NCBI GenBank assembly: GCA_022376515.1
Contig: WTXI01000249.1
Span: forward strand, 1-53,944
Length of the DNA: 53,944 bases
From: Lactifluus volemus
Lineage: Eukaryota; Basidiomycota; Agaricomycetes; Russulales; Russulaceae
Direction of reading: 5' to 3'
Below, in pieces: positions 36,201 through 47,058 of the stretch. The notes below the pieces were generated by a model that made no database searches, had not been told where the DNA came from, and saw only the letters and a program-made list of their open reading frames with translations. A program made the translations under genes and the position numbers. Numbering within the stretch: the first letter of the stretch is position 1; every line of letters begins with the position of its first letter.

Positions 36201-38152
36201 AGGCTTGTGGATCAGCTTGTAGCTATACTCCGCAAGTCGTGGGATGTACCGGGCAACTCTCCTGTTGATTTTCTGTGGATTGCGCCAGTGTTGTAGGTTA
36301 GCATGATCTGTGAAGACCAAGACTTCGTGTTGCGCTCCCAGGAGGAGGTGTCTCCAGTTCTCCAGTCCCTTGACTACCGCCATCAGTTCTCGATCGAAGA
36401 TGTCGTAGCCGCGTTCCGCCTCATTCAAGGTTTCGGAGTGGTAGGCCACTGGTCGTTGTTTCCCGTTGTCATCGCGTTGGTAGAGGATGGCCCCTATCGC
36501 ATACTGAGAGGCGTCAACCTCCAGTTCAAACTGTTTGGTCTCGTCTGGTCGGAAGAGTACCGGGTCGCTGGTGACGATATCGATTAGTTTGTTCAACGCG
36601 TCTGTGCACTCTTGCGTCCATTTGAATATCTGCCCCTTTTTAAGGAGGCTCGTGAGGGGTTTGGCGATGTGAGCGAATCCTTTGATGAAGGGTCTCTGGT
36701 ACCCTAAGACTCCTAGGGTGCTTCGCACTTGGGTCACGGTCGACAGCTGTCGTGGCCATGTCGCTAGTCCACTCCGCTTGGTCGGATCTATGCGGATGGT
36801 TCCATCTTTCACATAGATACCTAAGTACTCAACCGTGTCCTTCTCAAACTCGCACTTGGGGAGTTTGAGGAATAGGCTGTGATCGCGGAATACTTGTAGG
36901 ACTTTTCGTGTTATTAAGCGGTGGCGGGCTGGGTCTTTGTTTGTGGCTATCAGGAAGTCGTCCATGTACCCGTGGCATTCCCCAGGGAATTCATCGTAGA
37001 TGGGTTTAAAGGCCCTGTCCGCCATGCGTTGGAAGGTGGCCGGGGAGTTGTTTAGTCCAAATAACATGACGTTAGGGTGGTACAGTCCGAAGGGAGTTTT
37101 GAAGGCCGCTTTCCAGCGGTCCTCCTCCTTGATGCGTATATTGTGGTACCCTGATCGGATGTCGAATTTGGTGAACAGTTCCTTGCCACTGAGCTCCTCC
37201 ATGATCTGTTCTATCCTTGGCATAGGGTAGACGTCTCTGACTGTCCATTTGTTGACTTCTCGATAGTCTTGGATAGGACGGAGGCTGCCGTCTTTCTTTT
37301 TGATGAAGAACCAGGGTGTCGACCAAGGGGAATTGGATTTTTCGATATAATTTTTCTGCTCGTGTTCGTCAATCCACTCCTTCGTGGCTTGTTTTTCCGC
37401 TGTGGTTAGGGGGTACACTTTGCAGTTAATAACATCTGGTGCTCCCGGTTTGAGTTTGATTGCGTGGTCTTCTGGTCTGGATGGTGGGAATCGTTTCGAT
37501 CCTTCCTCAGAGAAGACGTCGGCGAAGTCTCGGTATTGTGGGGGAATTTCTACTTTTTCTTTGTCTTTGTTCGCTTTTTCCGCCCACTGCTGTGCCATGT
37601 TGATTTTGCTGACGAGGATGATTTCGTCTCCTTCTTCCCAGGCAGGGTCCACACGTGCTCTTCGTACGATTATTCGTTCCTGTCTTTTTTTTACTCGGTC
37701 GTACCACTTGGCTTCCAGGTGCACTGGTGGCCCTTTCAACTGACTGGTTTCCCAGTCAAACTTTGGTTGGAACGTTTTCAGCCAAGGGTATCCCAGGATG
37801 ATTCGGTCCGAGCCCAGGTTTGAGACATAGAAGTTCTGTACTTCTTCCTTGTCTCCTTGTCTGATCCTGAGTTCGCAGTAATGGGTGAGGGCTCCCGCTG
37901 CGTTAGCGGAGCCATCGGCGTTGGTGATGGTTCGGGGGAGGGGGAGCTTCTGGAGGGCGACGTTTAAGAAAGAGGCGGTGGAGGTGTCTATGAGGTTCTC
38001 TGTGGCTCCGCTGTCCACAAGGGTTTTTACTTCGGCCATTCGCTGCATGGATCGGTAGGGCACATTCAAAATCATAGAATTCCGAGTCCTAATACCGATC
38101 CGATACAGTTCTATGGCTCTTTCCCAGGCCGGTGGGTTAGAGCCGCCTAAAA
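33294..38152 (-). pseudogene. E1 pol: protease, RT, RNase H, integrase, chromodomain, zinc module; one nonsense codon
   Basis: A single frame of ~1600 codons interrupted only by TGA at 34947-34949, in a conserved motif where related elements have Arg (VVFKL-x-LPASWKIHDVFH), so a CGA-to-TGA change. Order: aspartic protease VDSGATENLI; RT with FDIRSGYHNIRI, FGLNNSPATFQ and YMDD; RNase H with FELEVDASQYAIGA, DRELMAVVKGLE and FTDHANL; integrase H..H..C..C (HYHDHQTAGHPG, CAVCQ) and D,D-35-E core (LDLITDLP, ISDRDPRF, QSERTNQW); chromodomain YEVDQILDMRW...YRVRWKGYSEAHDTWEPEG; then ~300 residues ending in a zinc knuckle CNLCRKLGHVGARC and an acidic tail ending SFWEC. It would be reached from gag by a -1 shift. 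Confidence 0.92.
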
Positions 38153-38156
38153 ACCC
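38147..38156 (-). promoter_or_regulatory. E1 gag-pol -1 frameshift site GGGTTTT with adjacent stop
   Basis: In the gag frame the last codons are GAG GGT TTT TAG, forming the X XXY YYZ heptamer G GGT TTT (38150-38156 on the minus strand) directly before the gag stop. One base back, the frame reads GGG TTT TTA GGC and stays open through NPPAWERAIELYRIG into the protease. GGGUUUU is a slippery heptamer known from other viral systems. Confidence 0.75.
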
Positions 38157-39087
38157 TCGTCTTTCAGCATGCTGTCCATGAGCTCTTCACGCTGCTCCCT
38201 GGACATTCCCCTGACTTTCCCTAGGAAGTCTTTCTTGTCGTCTTCCTCTTCTGGTTCTTCGCTTGGCTCCGTGCTGGTTGTGGAGGCTTCCTTTGCTACT
38301 ACTCGCTTGGGCGCGGTCTTCCAGGTGTTTGTCCTTCCCTTCTTTTTGGGGCAGACTCTGGCCATATGTCCAGTTTCCTTGCAGAAGAAGCAAGCCCCTT
38401 TTTTCATGAGGCTGTCTTTTTCCGCATCTGTCATGGCGTTGACCTGGACATTGTCTACGTCCATAGCGTCGGAGCGTCGGTCCTTCTGTCTGCTCTTGGC
38501 GCGTTCTTGCCAAGTGCGTCTGCCGTCTTTGCTTTCTTTGTACTTCTTGACACGTTCCTGGAATCCATGCGCACCCCACTCTGCCCATTTGGCTTGTTCG
38601 GCTCTAGCCGCGTCCGCCCATTGCTGGAAGGTGCGCGGGGCTGGATTGATGTGATAGAGGGCGTTGTGTAGTGCCTGTTGGAGCCCTTGTCGGAACATGA
38701 TGATGGTTCCCTTGTCTTGAAGGCTTCTGTTTGCCTTCCTGGCGAGTTCGGTGAAGTCGCTGATGTAGGTGTCTAACTCTCCTCCCTTCATTTGGAGGTT
38801 GGAGAGGTTTCTTTCCGCGTTTTGTTCTGCCGCCGTGTCCTGGAATGCGCTCCTAAATTCATCTGCGAAAGTGTCCCACAGCCATTGGTTGTCGTAACCG
38901 ACTGGGTTCACGTTTCGCGTCGTGACATTGTGGAGCCATTGGACCTGAGTCCTATTCCAATTGGCGACCTTGGGCCCTTTGATGTAGGATAGACAGTTGG
39001 CGACTCTTTGGTAGGGAAGGGCGAAGGCGTAGTTGAAGGTGTTGTTGAGGCAAAAGAGGTTCCATTCATCCATGAAGTCGTCCGCTT
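38147..39087 (-). pseudogene. E1 gag, N-terminally truncated
   Basis: An open frame with KADDFMDEWNLFCLNNTF, SYIKGPKVANWNRTQVQW and SAFQDTAAEQNAERNLSNLQ (Ty3-type capsid), RTFQQWADAARAEQAKWAEW, and a nucleocapsid zinc knuckle CFFCKETGHMARVC. It ends KDEGF-stop at 38147-38149. The 5' side is cut by the E2 LTR, and the few codons before KADDF are LTR-derived, so the usual ~100-150 N-terminal residues and the start codon are missing. Confidence 0.88.
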
Positions 39088-39962
39088 TGTCACGGTTCAC
39101 AGGGACCGTGGCTCGGAGTGAGCTTCAATTAATCAATAGAGGACGCGCAGGCGAGTTCCTGTGAAGGATAGACTTGACTGTGCGAACTCTTGGTTCTGTA
39201 TCGCGTGAGGCGGGTAGTACGGGCCGGCGCACGCGATGGTCGGAGTTACCGTTCCTAAAGAGGATAGACGGTGGCAGATGGACGAAGGACGATCTGTAGG
39301 TTCAACCGCAATGCGGGCGCGAGTGTATTTGGAATGCAAGGGGTGCTCGCCTTCCAAGGACACTCGTGGGAGGTTGAACTAGGGTTTGTGCGAAATGGAA
39401 GGGAAGGGATTCAGACAATCCTTCACCCTCGATTTCGTACAAGGTTCAGAGCATCTGTGAGCTTATTTACAAGGCGTAAACAAGCAAACAGATGTTCTGA
39501 TGGTGGCGCGAAGGTACCTTAACCAAAGGTACGAAGAGGGGATGCACAAGAAAAAGAGAGGGAGTTTGAGTGTCAAGCAACAACTGTGATTCTCGACGAA
39601 GCTGAAGCTGGGGCTTTAGCTCGTCCATAGGGCCCTATTTATGCGTACAGAGGGCCAGCCAACTATCCTACAAAGGTCACAGTACAGTAGCGAAGTCAAG
39701 ACTATTGACTAAGGACCTGAGTCAGTTCTGATGACTCAAGAACTGACTCAGTGCGTCTGACTCAAGATCTGAGTCAAGAACGCTGACTCAAGATTTGAGT
39801 CATGATCCCTGAGTCAAATACACGTCCAAAACGGCGACGCACAGCCCCTAGAAACGGAACAGAAGGGACTGGCCAAGGAAAGGGATCCTAGGTCACAACA
39901 CAAGTCGAAAATCAGACGGAAAACAGTAAGAAATGGGCCGGGCGGCCCGCATAACCGTAACA
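39088..39962 (-). repeat. E2 3' LTR
   Basis: Plus-strand ends TGTCACGG...CCGTAACA. It matches 46442-47302 except for a ~130-bp middle part (39386-39520 against ~46735-46855), which looks replaced rather than point-mutated. It contains the same TATA (39636-39642), predicted RNA start word (39599-39609) and bZIP-site cluster (39718-39816) as the other LTR. Confidence 0.9.
39718..39816. promoter_or_regulatory. Cluster of eight TGA(C/G)TCA sites in the E2 3' LTR
   Basis: Eight exact TGACTCA/TGAGTCA heptamers within ~100 bp, upstream of the LTR TATA in element orientation. This heptamer is the AP-1/Gcn4 bZIP consensus. The same eight occur in the other LTR at 47059-47157. Confidence 0.8.
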
Positions 39963-39999
39963 GTACCCTCTCTCCTAGGCGCATGTACCACCATGCGCC

Positions 40000-41285
40000 T
40001 CAGTCACCCCTGTCCATGGATTCCCAGTCAATGTCATCCCAAAGCGCCTCACCTGCATTGACATCATCTGCGTCATACTCATCCCAATGATGAGCAATGG
40101 GCTGCAACTCCGTGGCCTTGACAGGACACTCCCTCCCATAGTACTGGTGGTCTGTGAAGACCCGGCACCTGTAGACAGTGCAACGCACATGGGGGTGATG
40201 ACAATCATGGGAGTAGTGCCCTCTCTTCTGGCAATAGAGGCACTCCCTCCACAAAGGACAGTTTTCGTACTTGTGGTCCACCCCGTCCTTGTTGCACTTG
40301 CCGCAATAAAATGACTTCTTCCCCCTCCTCTTGCGCTTGCCAATGACTCTCAGAGGGCTGATTCCGGAATCACCACCAGACGGCCCCCCATGCGACGAAG
40401 ACGCGACGACGAGTGGACGTAGGCCGTCCCCATCTGCTGCACGTATCCCCTGGAGTTGATGAGCACCGTCACCTGCAGAAGGTTGGGCCCAGCTGAAGAC
40501 CTTCCAGGGATCGTGAGGGGGTTCGGATCGCAGCATGTGGGGGTCTCCAGCGACATGACTTCTGGTTGGAATCTCATGTCCGCCGCTAGTGTCTCCAGGG
40601 CTTCCTGGATAGGTGAGAGTTGGGGAGGCGGCGTTGGTCCTGGGAGAGGAGATGGGGTCCTCGGGTGGTATGAGGGGCTTGGCGAGGCTCTTGGCGAGGC
40701 GAGCGGGTGGTCCTCCTGTACGGTGGAGGTGCTGATCTGGGTTGGTCCTGCTGGGGTGTCCGCGGCAAGGGACGTCTCTGAGAGGGACCACTCTCCCCCC
40801 TCACAGACCGCGAGGGAGTTGAACGACGAGTCGAGGAGTTGGAGGTAGTCCTCCTCTGAGTTGGGGTATTGGAACGCAAGTTGTAGGGCATTACTCATGG
40901 AGGAGGAGATAGTAGGAGTGGTGATGGTGCGGATTCGTCTTTTTCTTTTCGCTTTTATCCTCCCTCCCCCTATCGCATTGGGGTTGCGTTGATAGAACTC
41001 CTTAATGAGTTCTGGAGCCTTCACATTGCCAGCAGGTTCCCAACTATCATGAGCGGGTGAATATCCCTTCCAACGAAGGAGATACTCAAGCTTTTCTGCC
41101 TTCCCTCTCTTGCGCGCATCAATGATCTGCTCCACCTCATATTCTGGTTCGCCTTCCATCAGATCAGGTGGCGGTTCTGCGAAGTTACGCCCATGCTCTT
41201 CTGTCTCCTTGTAAGGTGTCAACAAGGACGCGTGGAAGACATTGTGAATGCGCCAGTGTGGGGGAAGCTGGAGGCGGTACACCAC
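40000..41285 (-). pseudogene. E2 3' pol part: chromodomain and C-terminal zinc module, frameshifted
   Basis: The frame 41285-40350 has QLPPHWRIHNVFHASLLTPY, the chromodomain YEVEQIIDARKRG...YLLRWKGYSPAHDSWEPAG and a Pro/Ser linker. The frame 40791-40000 carries the linker end, then a basic KRKRRGKK and two Cys/His clusters: CGKCNKDGVDHKYENC and CLYCQKRGHYSHDC, followed by PHVRC...C...H...CP and an acidic-aromatic tail WDDIDWES. In E1 and E3 these parts share one frame, so a shift occurred here between ~40790 and ~40380. Confidence 0.8.
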
Positions 41286-41358
41286 TGGGGAAATGACGTC
41301 AATGATGGGGAATGGACCGTATCTCTTCGGCCCAACTTTGCGGACGGGTATATTGTCT

Positions 41359-44300
41359 TTAGGTTTGTTCCTTCCAACAATACTTGTTGCCCCTTTTCGA
41401 ATGGATGGAAATGCCTTTGACCCTTCTTTCTCTGGCGTCGTTTAGCCACAGCTCCTGCGCCTTTCTGATAGCATCTTGAGCGCGTTCCCTAGCCTCTTTT
41501 AGCCACATCTGTCTCTGATGTAACGCAGGGACATTTGTGATCCTTCCAGAGAGGCGAATGATTGGGTTTGCGCCCCACAAGAGTTCAAAGGGCGTCTTCT
41601 TTGTGCTCGCATTTGGCCAGGAGTTATGGACAAATTGGGCGAGAGGAAGAAGGTTTGCCCAGTCGTCTTGTTGGCTGCTTCCATAGATTCGCAAGTATTG
41701 CTCCACCCATTGATTAGCGCGTTCTGATTGTCCATCAGTCTGCGGATGATAGGCAGAGCTGATGTTCTGTGTGACTCCGAGCAGTTCACACATTTGACGG
41801 GTGAAGTGTGCAGTGAAACGGGGGTCTCTGTCCGAAATGATGTGATGGGGACAGCCAAAAAGAGGGAAGATGTGTTCCACATAGAGCCGGGCCACTTCCT
41901 CTGCGTCAATTGTCTTTTGACAGGGCAAGAAGAAGGCTGCCTTCGAGCAATCATGGTCCACTATCGTCAGGATTGAGTCATATCCTTTTGAAACTGGGAG
42001 ATCGGTGATGAGATCAAGTGAAATTGTCTGGAAGGGGATCGCCTTTCGTTCAACAGTGATTGGCATTAGTGGTGGTTTGGGCTTTATAGTATTGGGTTTC
42101 GTCATTTGGCAAGTCGCACACCCTTTGACGTAGTTCTGGACATATTGCCGCATCGTTGGCCACCAATAGTCCTCTGACACCTTCTGGAGCGTCGTAGCAA
42201 TGCCAGGATGTCCAGCCAAAGCATGATCATGATACTCATGCAAGATCTGTCGCTTAAGATTTCCCTGGTCTGCGACTACTGGTCTTCCCTGATGCACCCA
42301 ATGGTGATTCACTGAATCAAGTGGGTATGAGCGATGCAGCTCTGCAAAGTAGCCCGGTGTGCGTGCTTGCCAATCCCAGACTTGCTGTTCGAGATTACTG
42401 ACTTCTGTTGCCCGCGCAAAGAGTTTGTCTGGGAGGACAAGGGTGTTTTCATTGTCATGCTTCCCTTCGTCCACCCCTGGCGGCCTAGACAACGCGTCAG
42501 CCTTGTTCAGTTTGCCTGGGCGGTGCACTAGTTTGTAATTGTAGTCGGCAAGGTCACTGAGGTACCTTGCTACGCGTCGATTGATTCTCTGGGGTTGCCG
42601 ATAGTATCGAAGGTTATTGTGATCGGTGTGGACAATGGCAGTAAAGGGGGAGGAGAGGAACAGATGTCTCCATCGCCGCAGACCTCGAATCACCGCCAAA
42701 AGTTCTCTATCATGGACATCGTACCCTCTCTCAGCCTCATTTAACGTTTGAGAGTGGTAGCCCACTGGACAGAGTCTCTGCTTGTCGTTTCGCTGGTAGA
42801 GGATGGCCCCAGTGGCATACTGGGACGCGTCTACTTCCATCTCGAAAGGGCGGTCATAGTCAGGTCGTTGGAGGACAGGGTCGGATTCTACAATTTGGAG
42901 GAGTGCATCCAAAGCCTTGGTGCACTCATCCGTCCATTTGAATGGTCGTCCCTTCTTCAGTAGGGCCGTGAGCGGGGCCGCGAGGTGCGCAAAGTGGGGA
43001 ATGAATGGTCTTTGATATCCCAAGACCCCAAGCGTGCTCCGTACTTCCTTTACTGAAGATAAGGTTCGAGGCCATTGAGACAGTCCCTTCCTCTTTGTGG
43101 GGTCGATGCGGATGGTTCCCTGCTCCACGCGAATGCCAAGGTAGTCAATGCTGGTTCGCTCGAACTTGCACTTTGACAATTTGAGGAAGAAGGATTCTTG
43201 GCGGAACATCTCAAGGATTTCTCGAACTATCCTCCGATGCTCTTCCACATCTCCTCCAGTGGCAATTAAGACGTCGTCCATGTATACAAACACCTTCCCT
43301 GGGTAGCGGTTCATGATCCTAGCAAAGACCCGGTCCATGCAACGCTGGAAGGTGGCTGGAGAGTTCTGGAGGCCGAAGAGCATCACCTTCGGCTGATACA
43401 GACCAAAGGGAGTCTTAAACGCAGCCTTCCATCGATCCTCAGGACGAATTTGAATGTTGTGATAGCCCCAACGAATGTCCAATGCTGTGAAGAGGGTGCG
43501 CCCATGCAAGGCTTCCAAAATTTGCTCAATGCGAGGGATGGGGTACACGTCTCGCACTGTCCAGCTGTTCACTTCTCTGTAGTCTTGGATGGGGCGAAGA
43601 CCCCCATCTCTCTTCTTTATGAAGAACCAGGGAGTTGACCAGGGAGAGTTGGATTTTTCGATGAATCCCCATCGTTCATTCTCCTCTATGAACTTCTGGG
43701 TCGCCTCTCTCTCTTCCTTGGTGAGTGCGTAGACTTTACAATTGATGGTGGCTGGGGCATCTTCCTTCAAGACGATGGCATGATCCTCTGGTCGTGATGG
43801 TGGGAAGCGATGGGACTTCTCTTCGTCAAAGACATCCGCATAGTCTTGGTACTGGTGTGGCAATACCTCGCGTTCCACCCCACTGTTCACTTGTTCCTGG
43901 TGCGCCTTTATGGCCCACTCCTGGGCCACATTGGTGCGATCAATGCGTGCCTCCTTTCCTTCTCTGTCGATATGTTGTTGTCGAAGTTTCAGGTGTTTTC
44001 TCCACATTGTTTCAATACGAATGTCTCCTTCTTGTACCCTCCCTTTCGTCCAATCAATGCGAGGATTGAATTCAGAGAGCCATGGGTACCCCAATAGGAC
44101 TCGATCGTGACCGAGGTTGGTGATATAGAACCTTTGAAGGGCATCTCTATCACCGACTACACATCGAAGCGTGCAGTATTCCGTGAGAGTTCCCTCCTTG
44201 TTTTCAGTCCCATCGACATTAAACACTTGTCGAGGTCGATCGAGTTTTCTGGTTCCTATTCCCCAACGTCGGACTGTGCGTCGGTCCACAAAGTTTTCGG

Positions 44301-44448
44301 TTGCTCCACTGTCGACAAGGACTTTGTCTGCGATCGTTTTCGTGACTGAGGCGAATGAAACTGGTAGATTCAAGGCATTGGCATAGCTAATGTACATTCG
44401 TTTCAGTCCTAAAGCTCGTAACCAGATCGCGCGGCACGAGCTCTTCAA
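41359..44448 (-). pseudogene. E2 pol: protease, RT, RNase H, integrase
   Basis: Open for ~1029 codons from the frameshift site. It has protease VDSGATENFVD; RT FGLQNSPATFQ and VYMDDVLIAT; RNase H FEMEVDASQYATGA, DRELLAVIRGLR and HTDHNNL; integrase zinc part (YHDHALAGHPG, CATCQ) and core ISLDLITDLP, ISDRDPRF, QSERANQW. After NDARERR the frame is lost: the following GQRHFHPFEKGQQVLLEGTN is in another phase (41219-41449), and the chromodomain part is in a third, so two small indels separate the integrase core from its tail. Confidence 0.9.
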
Positions 44449-44454
44449 AAATCC
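44445..44454 (-). promoter_or_regulatory. E2 gag-pol -1 frameshift site GGATTTT with adjacent stop
   Basis: The gag frame ends CCG GAT TTT TGA. The heptamer G GAT TTT (44448-44454, minus strand) directly precedes the stop at 44445-44447, and the pol frame is exactly one base back (TTG AAG AGC ...). GGAUUUU is a slippery heptamer known from plant RNA viruses. The position is the same as in E1. Confidence 0.7.
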
Positions 44455-45504
44455 GGAGTCGCAGACTTGACTTGTTCAGAGATCATTTCGTTCATAATGT
44501 GGTCCTTGTCTTCGTCTGACAGGGCCCAGAGTCCCTTCTTCAGAGCTTCCCGATCGATAACTTTGTCTTCTTGTTCCTCCTCCTCGATAACTCTGGCTGC
44601 GGCACGTTGAGGAGGGGTTTTACATTGCCTTGGAACTTCTTCTTTTGCTTGGGCATTGCCGACTCATATGCCCTTGCTGCTGGCAGTTGAAACAGCGTCC
44701 CTCTGCCATAAGCTTCTTCTTTTCTCTGGGAGAGGGGAGTAGTGCGAATGGCATCTACATCCATGGCATCTGAATGTGGCTGTCTTGGCCTCGACTGCGG
44801 TTGGTTTCTTCCAAGGGCCATGGCCCATTGGGCGCGTCTCTGTGCTGAGGTGCGTGCACGAGGCGCATATCATCCACCGCAATTTTGGCTTCCATCCACT
44901 TCCCATGAAAGGTGAGGGCCGCGCTTTGCCATGCCGCAAGGGTTCGAGGAAGGGCATCTGTTCGCTCGATGATGTTTCGATGGAGGGTTTGTTCAACCCT
45001 GCGCGGAACGCCAAAGGGTTCCTGGATCATCAGCGCCCCATTGGGCCACTCCCGCAGGTTGTTGAACTTGTTTATGTAGGTTCCCAAGTCGTTCCCCGCA
45101 TCTCTAGTCCAGCATTTGTCCCAGAGCAGCCTCCCGTTCCGTCACATCTCGATATTGGCGGACGAACGCGGCATTGAAATTTTCCCAGACAGTCTGAGTC
45201 TGGGTCAATGCCATCAGGGTCTGTTGGGTCGCGTCGAAATGCCCTGACCCCTCTGCTAATGGCGGCAAATTGTGCATGCACCCATTGGTCAACATCTGGC
45301 CCACCATGAGACCCATCGCAGTAAGGCAGCGAAGATAGGGGTTTGCCATGGTCTCATGGTTGTGGTTGAGTTCCCAATAGATGTTGAACGCCTGAATGAA
45401 GCGTTGGAGGTCATTTCTTGCCCCAGAAAGATGCGAGGGGGTAGGCCTCTCAGACCTGCATGGCCTTGAGGTTGTTGAGGTTGCTGGGCGGCGGCTTGAG
45501 CTGC

Positions 45505-45575
45505 TCCTCCGCCCCCACCTCCACCTCCACCACCTCCTCCACCTCCTCCACCTCCGCCTCCACCACCTCCCGGTG
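45505..45575. repeat. CACCTC-type microsatellite in E2 gag
   Basis: Repeats of ccacctcc/ccacctc; on the minus strand one phase gives a run of more than 20 Gly, another a Trp/Arg-rich run. Length change here is a likely source of the frame changes in gag. Confidence 0.8.
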
Positions 45576-46429
45576 TGCCCCACTCGAAGGTCCTCCTCCA
45601 GATGGTCCAGAGGAGCTGGCTCCGACCGGGACAAGGGCTGTGAGGGCTTGGGTGGCCCTCCATACGCCGCTCTGTCCACTGGTCCAATGAGCGAGGGGTG
45701 TGGTGTGATAGGTGGAATAGGGATGTCACAAATGCGGGGCGTCAATCAGCATCCCTGACTCTGGATCGCTGACCAGGGATACACTCGATATGGATTGATC
45801 CATTGGTAGCTGAATCGTGGGTATTTGTAACGGTGGTGATGATACTTGGGGAGCAGGTGCGTGAAGAAGTTGCTGAAGACTTTGTGTGGACGCCTGCAGC
45901 GGGGCTTGTAGCGGTTGAATAGCTGGTTCTAGTACTTGTTCTGGTTGTTGATATCGAAATCTGGACCCTGCCGATGACGCGCTGCGATTAGAGCCGGTAG
46001 GCGAAGGTACTGGTGAGGGTACTGGTGTCAATGTGTGTGTCGCGTGGTCTGGGTGTTGCGGATCGCTCGGTATGTACCAGCCTAATCCCAACACTTGTCT
46101 TGCAAGTTCTGGTATGATGTTTTCTCGTTTAGAAGCGTATACTTCTTTGTCTGGGGCCCACGCAATAGAATACCACTGGTTGTTGAGAAATTCAACAGTC
46201 CTGTGACGCTCCGTCAGGAGCGTTGATCGATAAGAGTTCTTCTTGGGGTTCTCAGGGTCGTTGTGCCAATATGCACTTCCAACTATATGCGGGGCGAGGT
46301 CTGGGGCGGTGCGAGTGGTGACGAGGGTCCAATACCCTGGCTGTTCGGTCCAACCAACTGTTATCGACGCCGTTCTATCTGTTTCTGGCACACACTCCTT
46401 CCTAGACTCTTAGGAGGAGTGGGGAAGGG

Positions 46430-46440
46430 AGCTTCAGCTT
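46430..46440 (-). promoter_or_regulatory. E2 self-complementary primer-binding site
   Basis: Directly downstream of the 5' LTR (one base after its CA end) the element reads AAGCTGAAGCT. This is the exact complement of AGCTTCAGCTT at 46940-46950, the place where the LTR transcript is expected to begin. No TGG-starting tRNA primer match is seen. Tf1/sushi-type chromoviruses prime in this way. Confidence 0.7.
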
Positions 46441-46939
46441 ATGTCTCGGTTCACAGGGACCGTGGCTCGAGTGAGCTTCAATTAATAATAGAGACGCGCA
46501 GGCGAGTTCCTGTGAAGGATAGACTCGACTGTGCGAACTCTCGGTTCTGTATCGCGTGGGCGGGTAGTACGGGCCGGCGCACGCGATGGTCGGAGTTACC
46601 GTTCCCAAAGAGGATAGACGGTGGCAGATGGATGAAGACGATCTGTAGGTTCAACCGCAATGCGGGCGCGAGTGTAATTGGAATGCAAGGATTCTCGCCT
46701 TCCAAGGACACTCGTGAGAGGTTGAACTAAGGTTCGAGGCGGACGCGGGGTGAGAAGTGGGGACTACTTCTCACACGCGTTCGTATTAGGGTTCAGGCGT
46801 CTGGGACTTGTTACACGGAAATGGAACAAGTCACAGATGTCTGATCGTGGCGCGAAGTACCTAATCAAGGTACGAAGAGGGGATGCACAAGAAAAAGAGA
46901 GGGAGTTTGAGTGTCAAGCAACAACTGTGATTCTCGACG

Positions 46940-46983
46940 AAGCTGAAGCTGGGGCTTTAGCTCGTCCATAGGGCCCTATTTAT
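46940..46983 (-). promoter_or_regulatory. E2 LTR core promoter: TATA and predicted RNA start
   Basis: ATAAATA (minus strand, 46983-46977) is followed 33 nt downstream by AGCTTCAGCTT (46950-46940), the 11-mer complementary to the primer site. The spacing is that of a TATA-directed start, which places the RNA 5' end at the 11-mer. The 3' LTR has the same arrangement. Confidence 0.7.
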
Positions 46984-47058
46984 GCGTACAAAGGGCCAGC
47001 CAACTATCCTACAAAGGTCACAGTACAGTAGCGAAGTCAAGACCATTGACTAAGGACC

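Larger units (their letters stand above)
32790..39087 (-). mobile_element. E1: Ty3/gypsy chromovirus, 5' end missing
   Basis: The 3' LTR (32790-33257) is followed, reading upstream, by pol with chromodomain (33294-38152) and gag (38147-39087). At 39087/39088 the gag frame runs straight into the LTR of E2, so the N-terminal part of gag, the primer site and the 5' LTR are gone. The missing part is not found beyond E2 at 47303. One in-frame TGA interrupts pol. E1 cannot transpose by itself. Its protein sequence is clearly related to E2 but well diverged, and its LTR is different. Confidence 0.9.
44445..46391 (-). pseudogene. E2 gag, degenerate
   Basis: Pieces in changing frames: an N-terminal part (46391-45726, YWTLVTTRTAPDLAPHIVGS), a Pro/Gly-rich region, a capsid part (45433-45104, NDLQRFIQAFNIYWELNHNH, NAAFVRQYRDVTEREAALGQ), a part starting GTYINKFNNLREWPNGALM (45087-44755), a zinc knuckle CFNCQQQGHMSRQC (44653-44694) and the final frame DEDKDHIMNEMISEQVKSAT. 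At least four frame changes are needed. No ATG opens the N-terminal frame. Confidence 0.8.

Noticed and set aside
39097..39166. TTCACAGGGA / TTCCTGTGAA near the inner LTR end as an alternative primer pairing
   Set aside because: Both words lie inside the LTR by the terminal TG..CA match, and the pairing is shorter and imperfect; the 11-mer at 46430-46440 fits better.
39271..39522. Short frames inside the LTRs
   Set aside because: Not conserved between the two LTRs, which are regulatory sequence.
39088..39962. This LTR as the genuine 5' LTR of E1
   Set aside because: E1's own 3' LTR (32790-33257) is a different sequence, and the join falls inside the gag capsid frame without leader or primer site.
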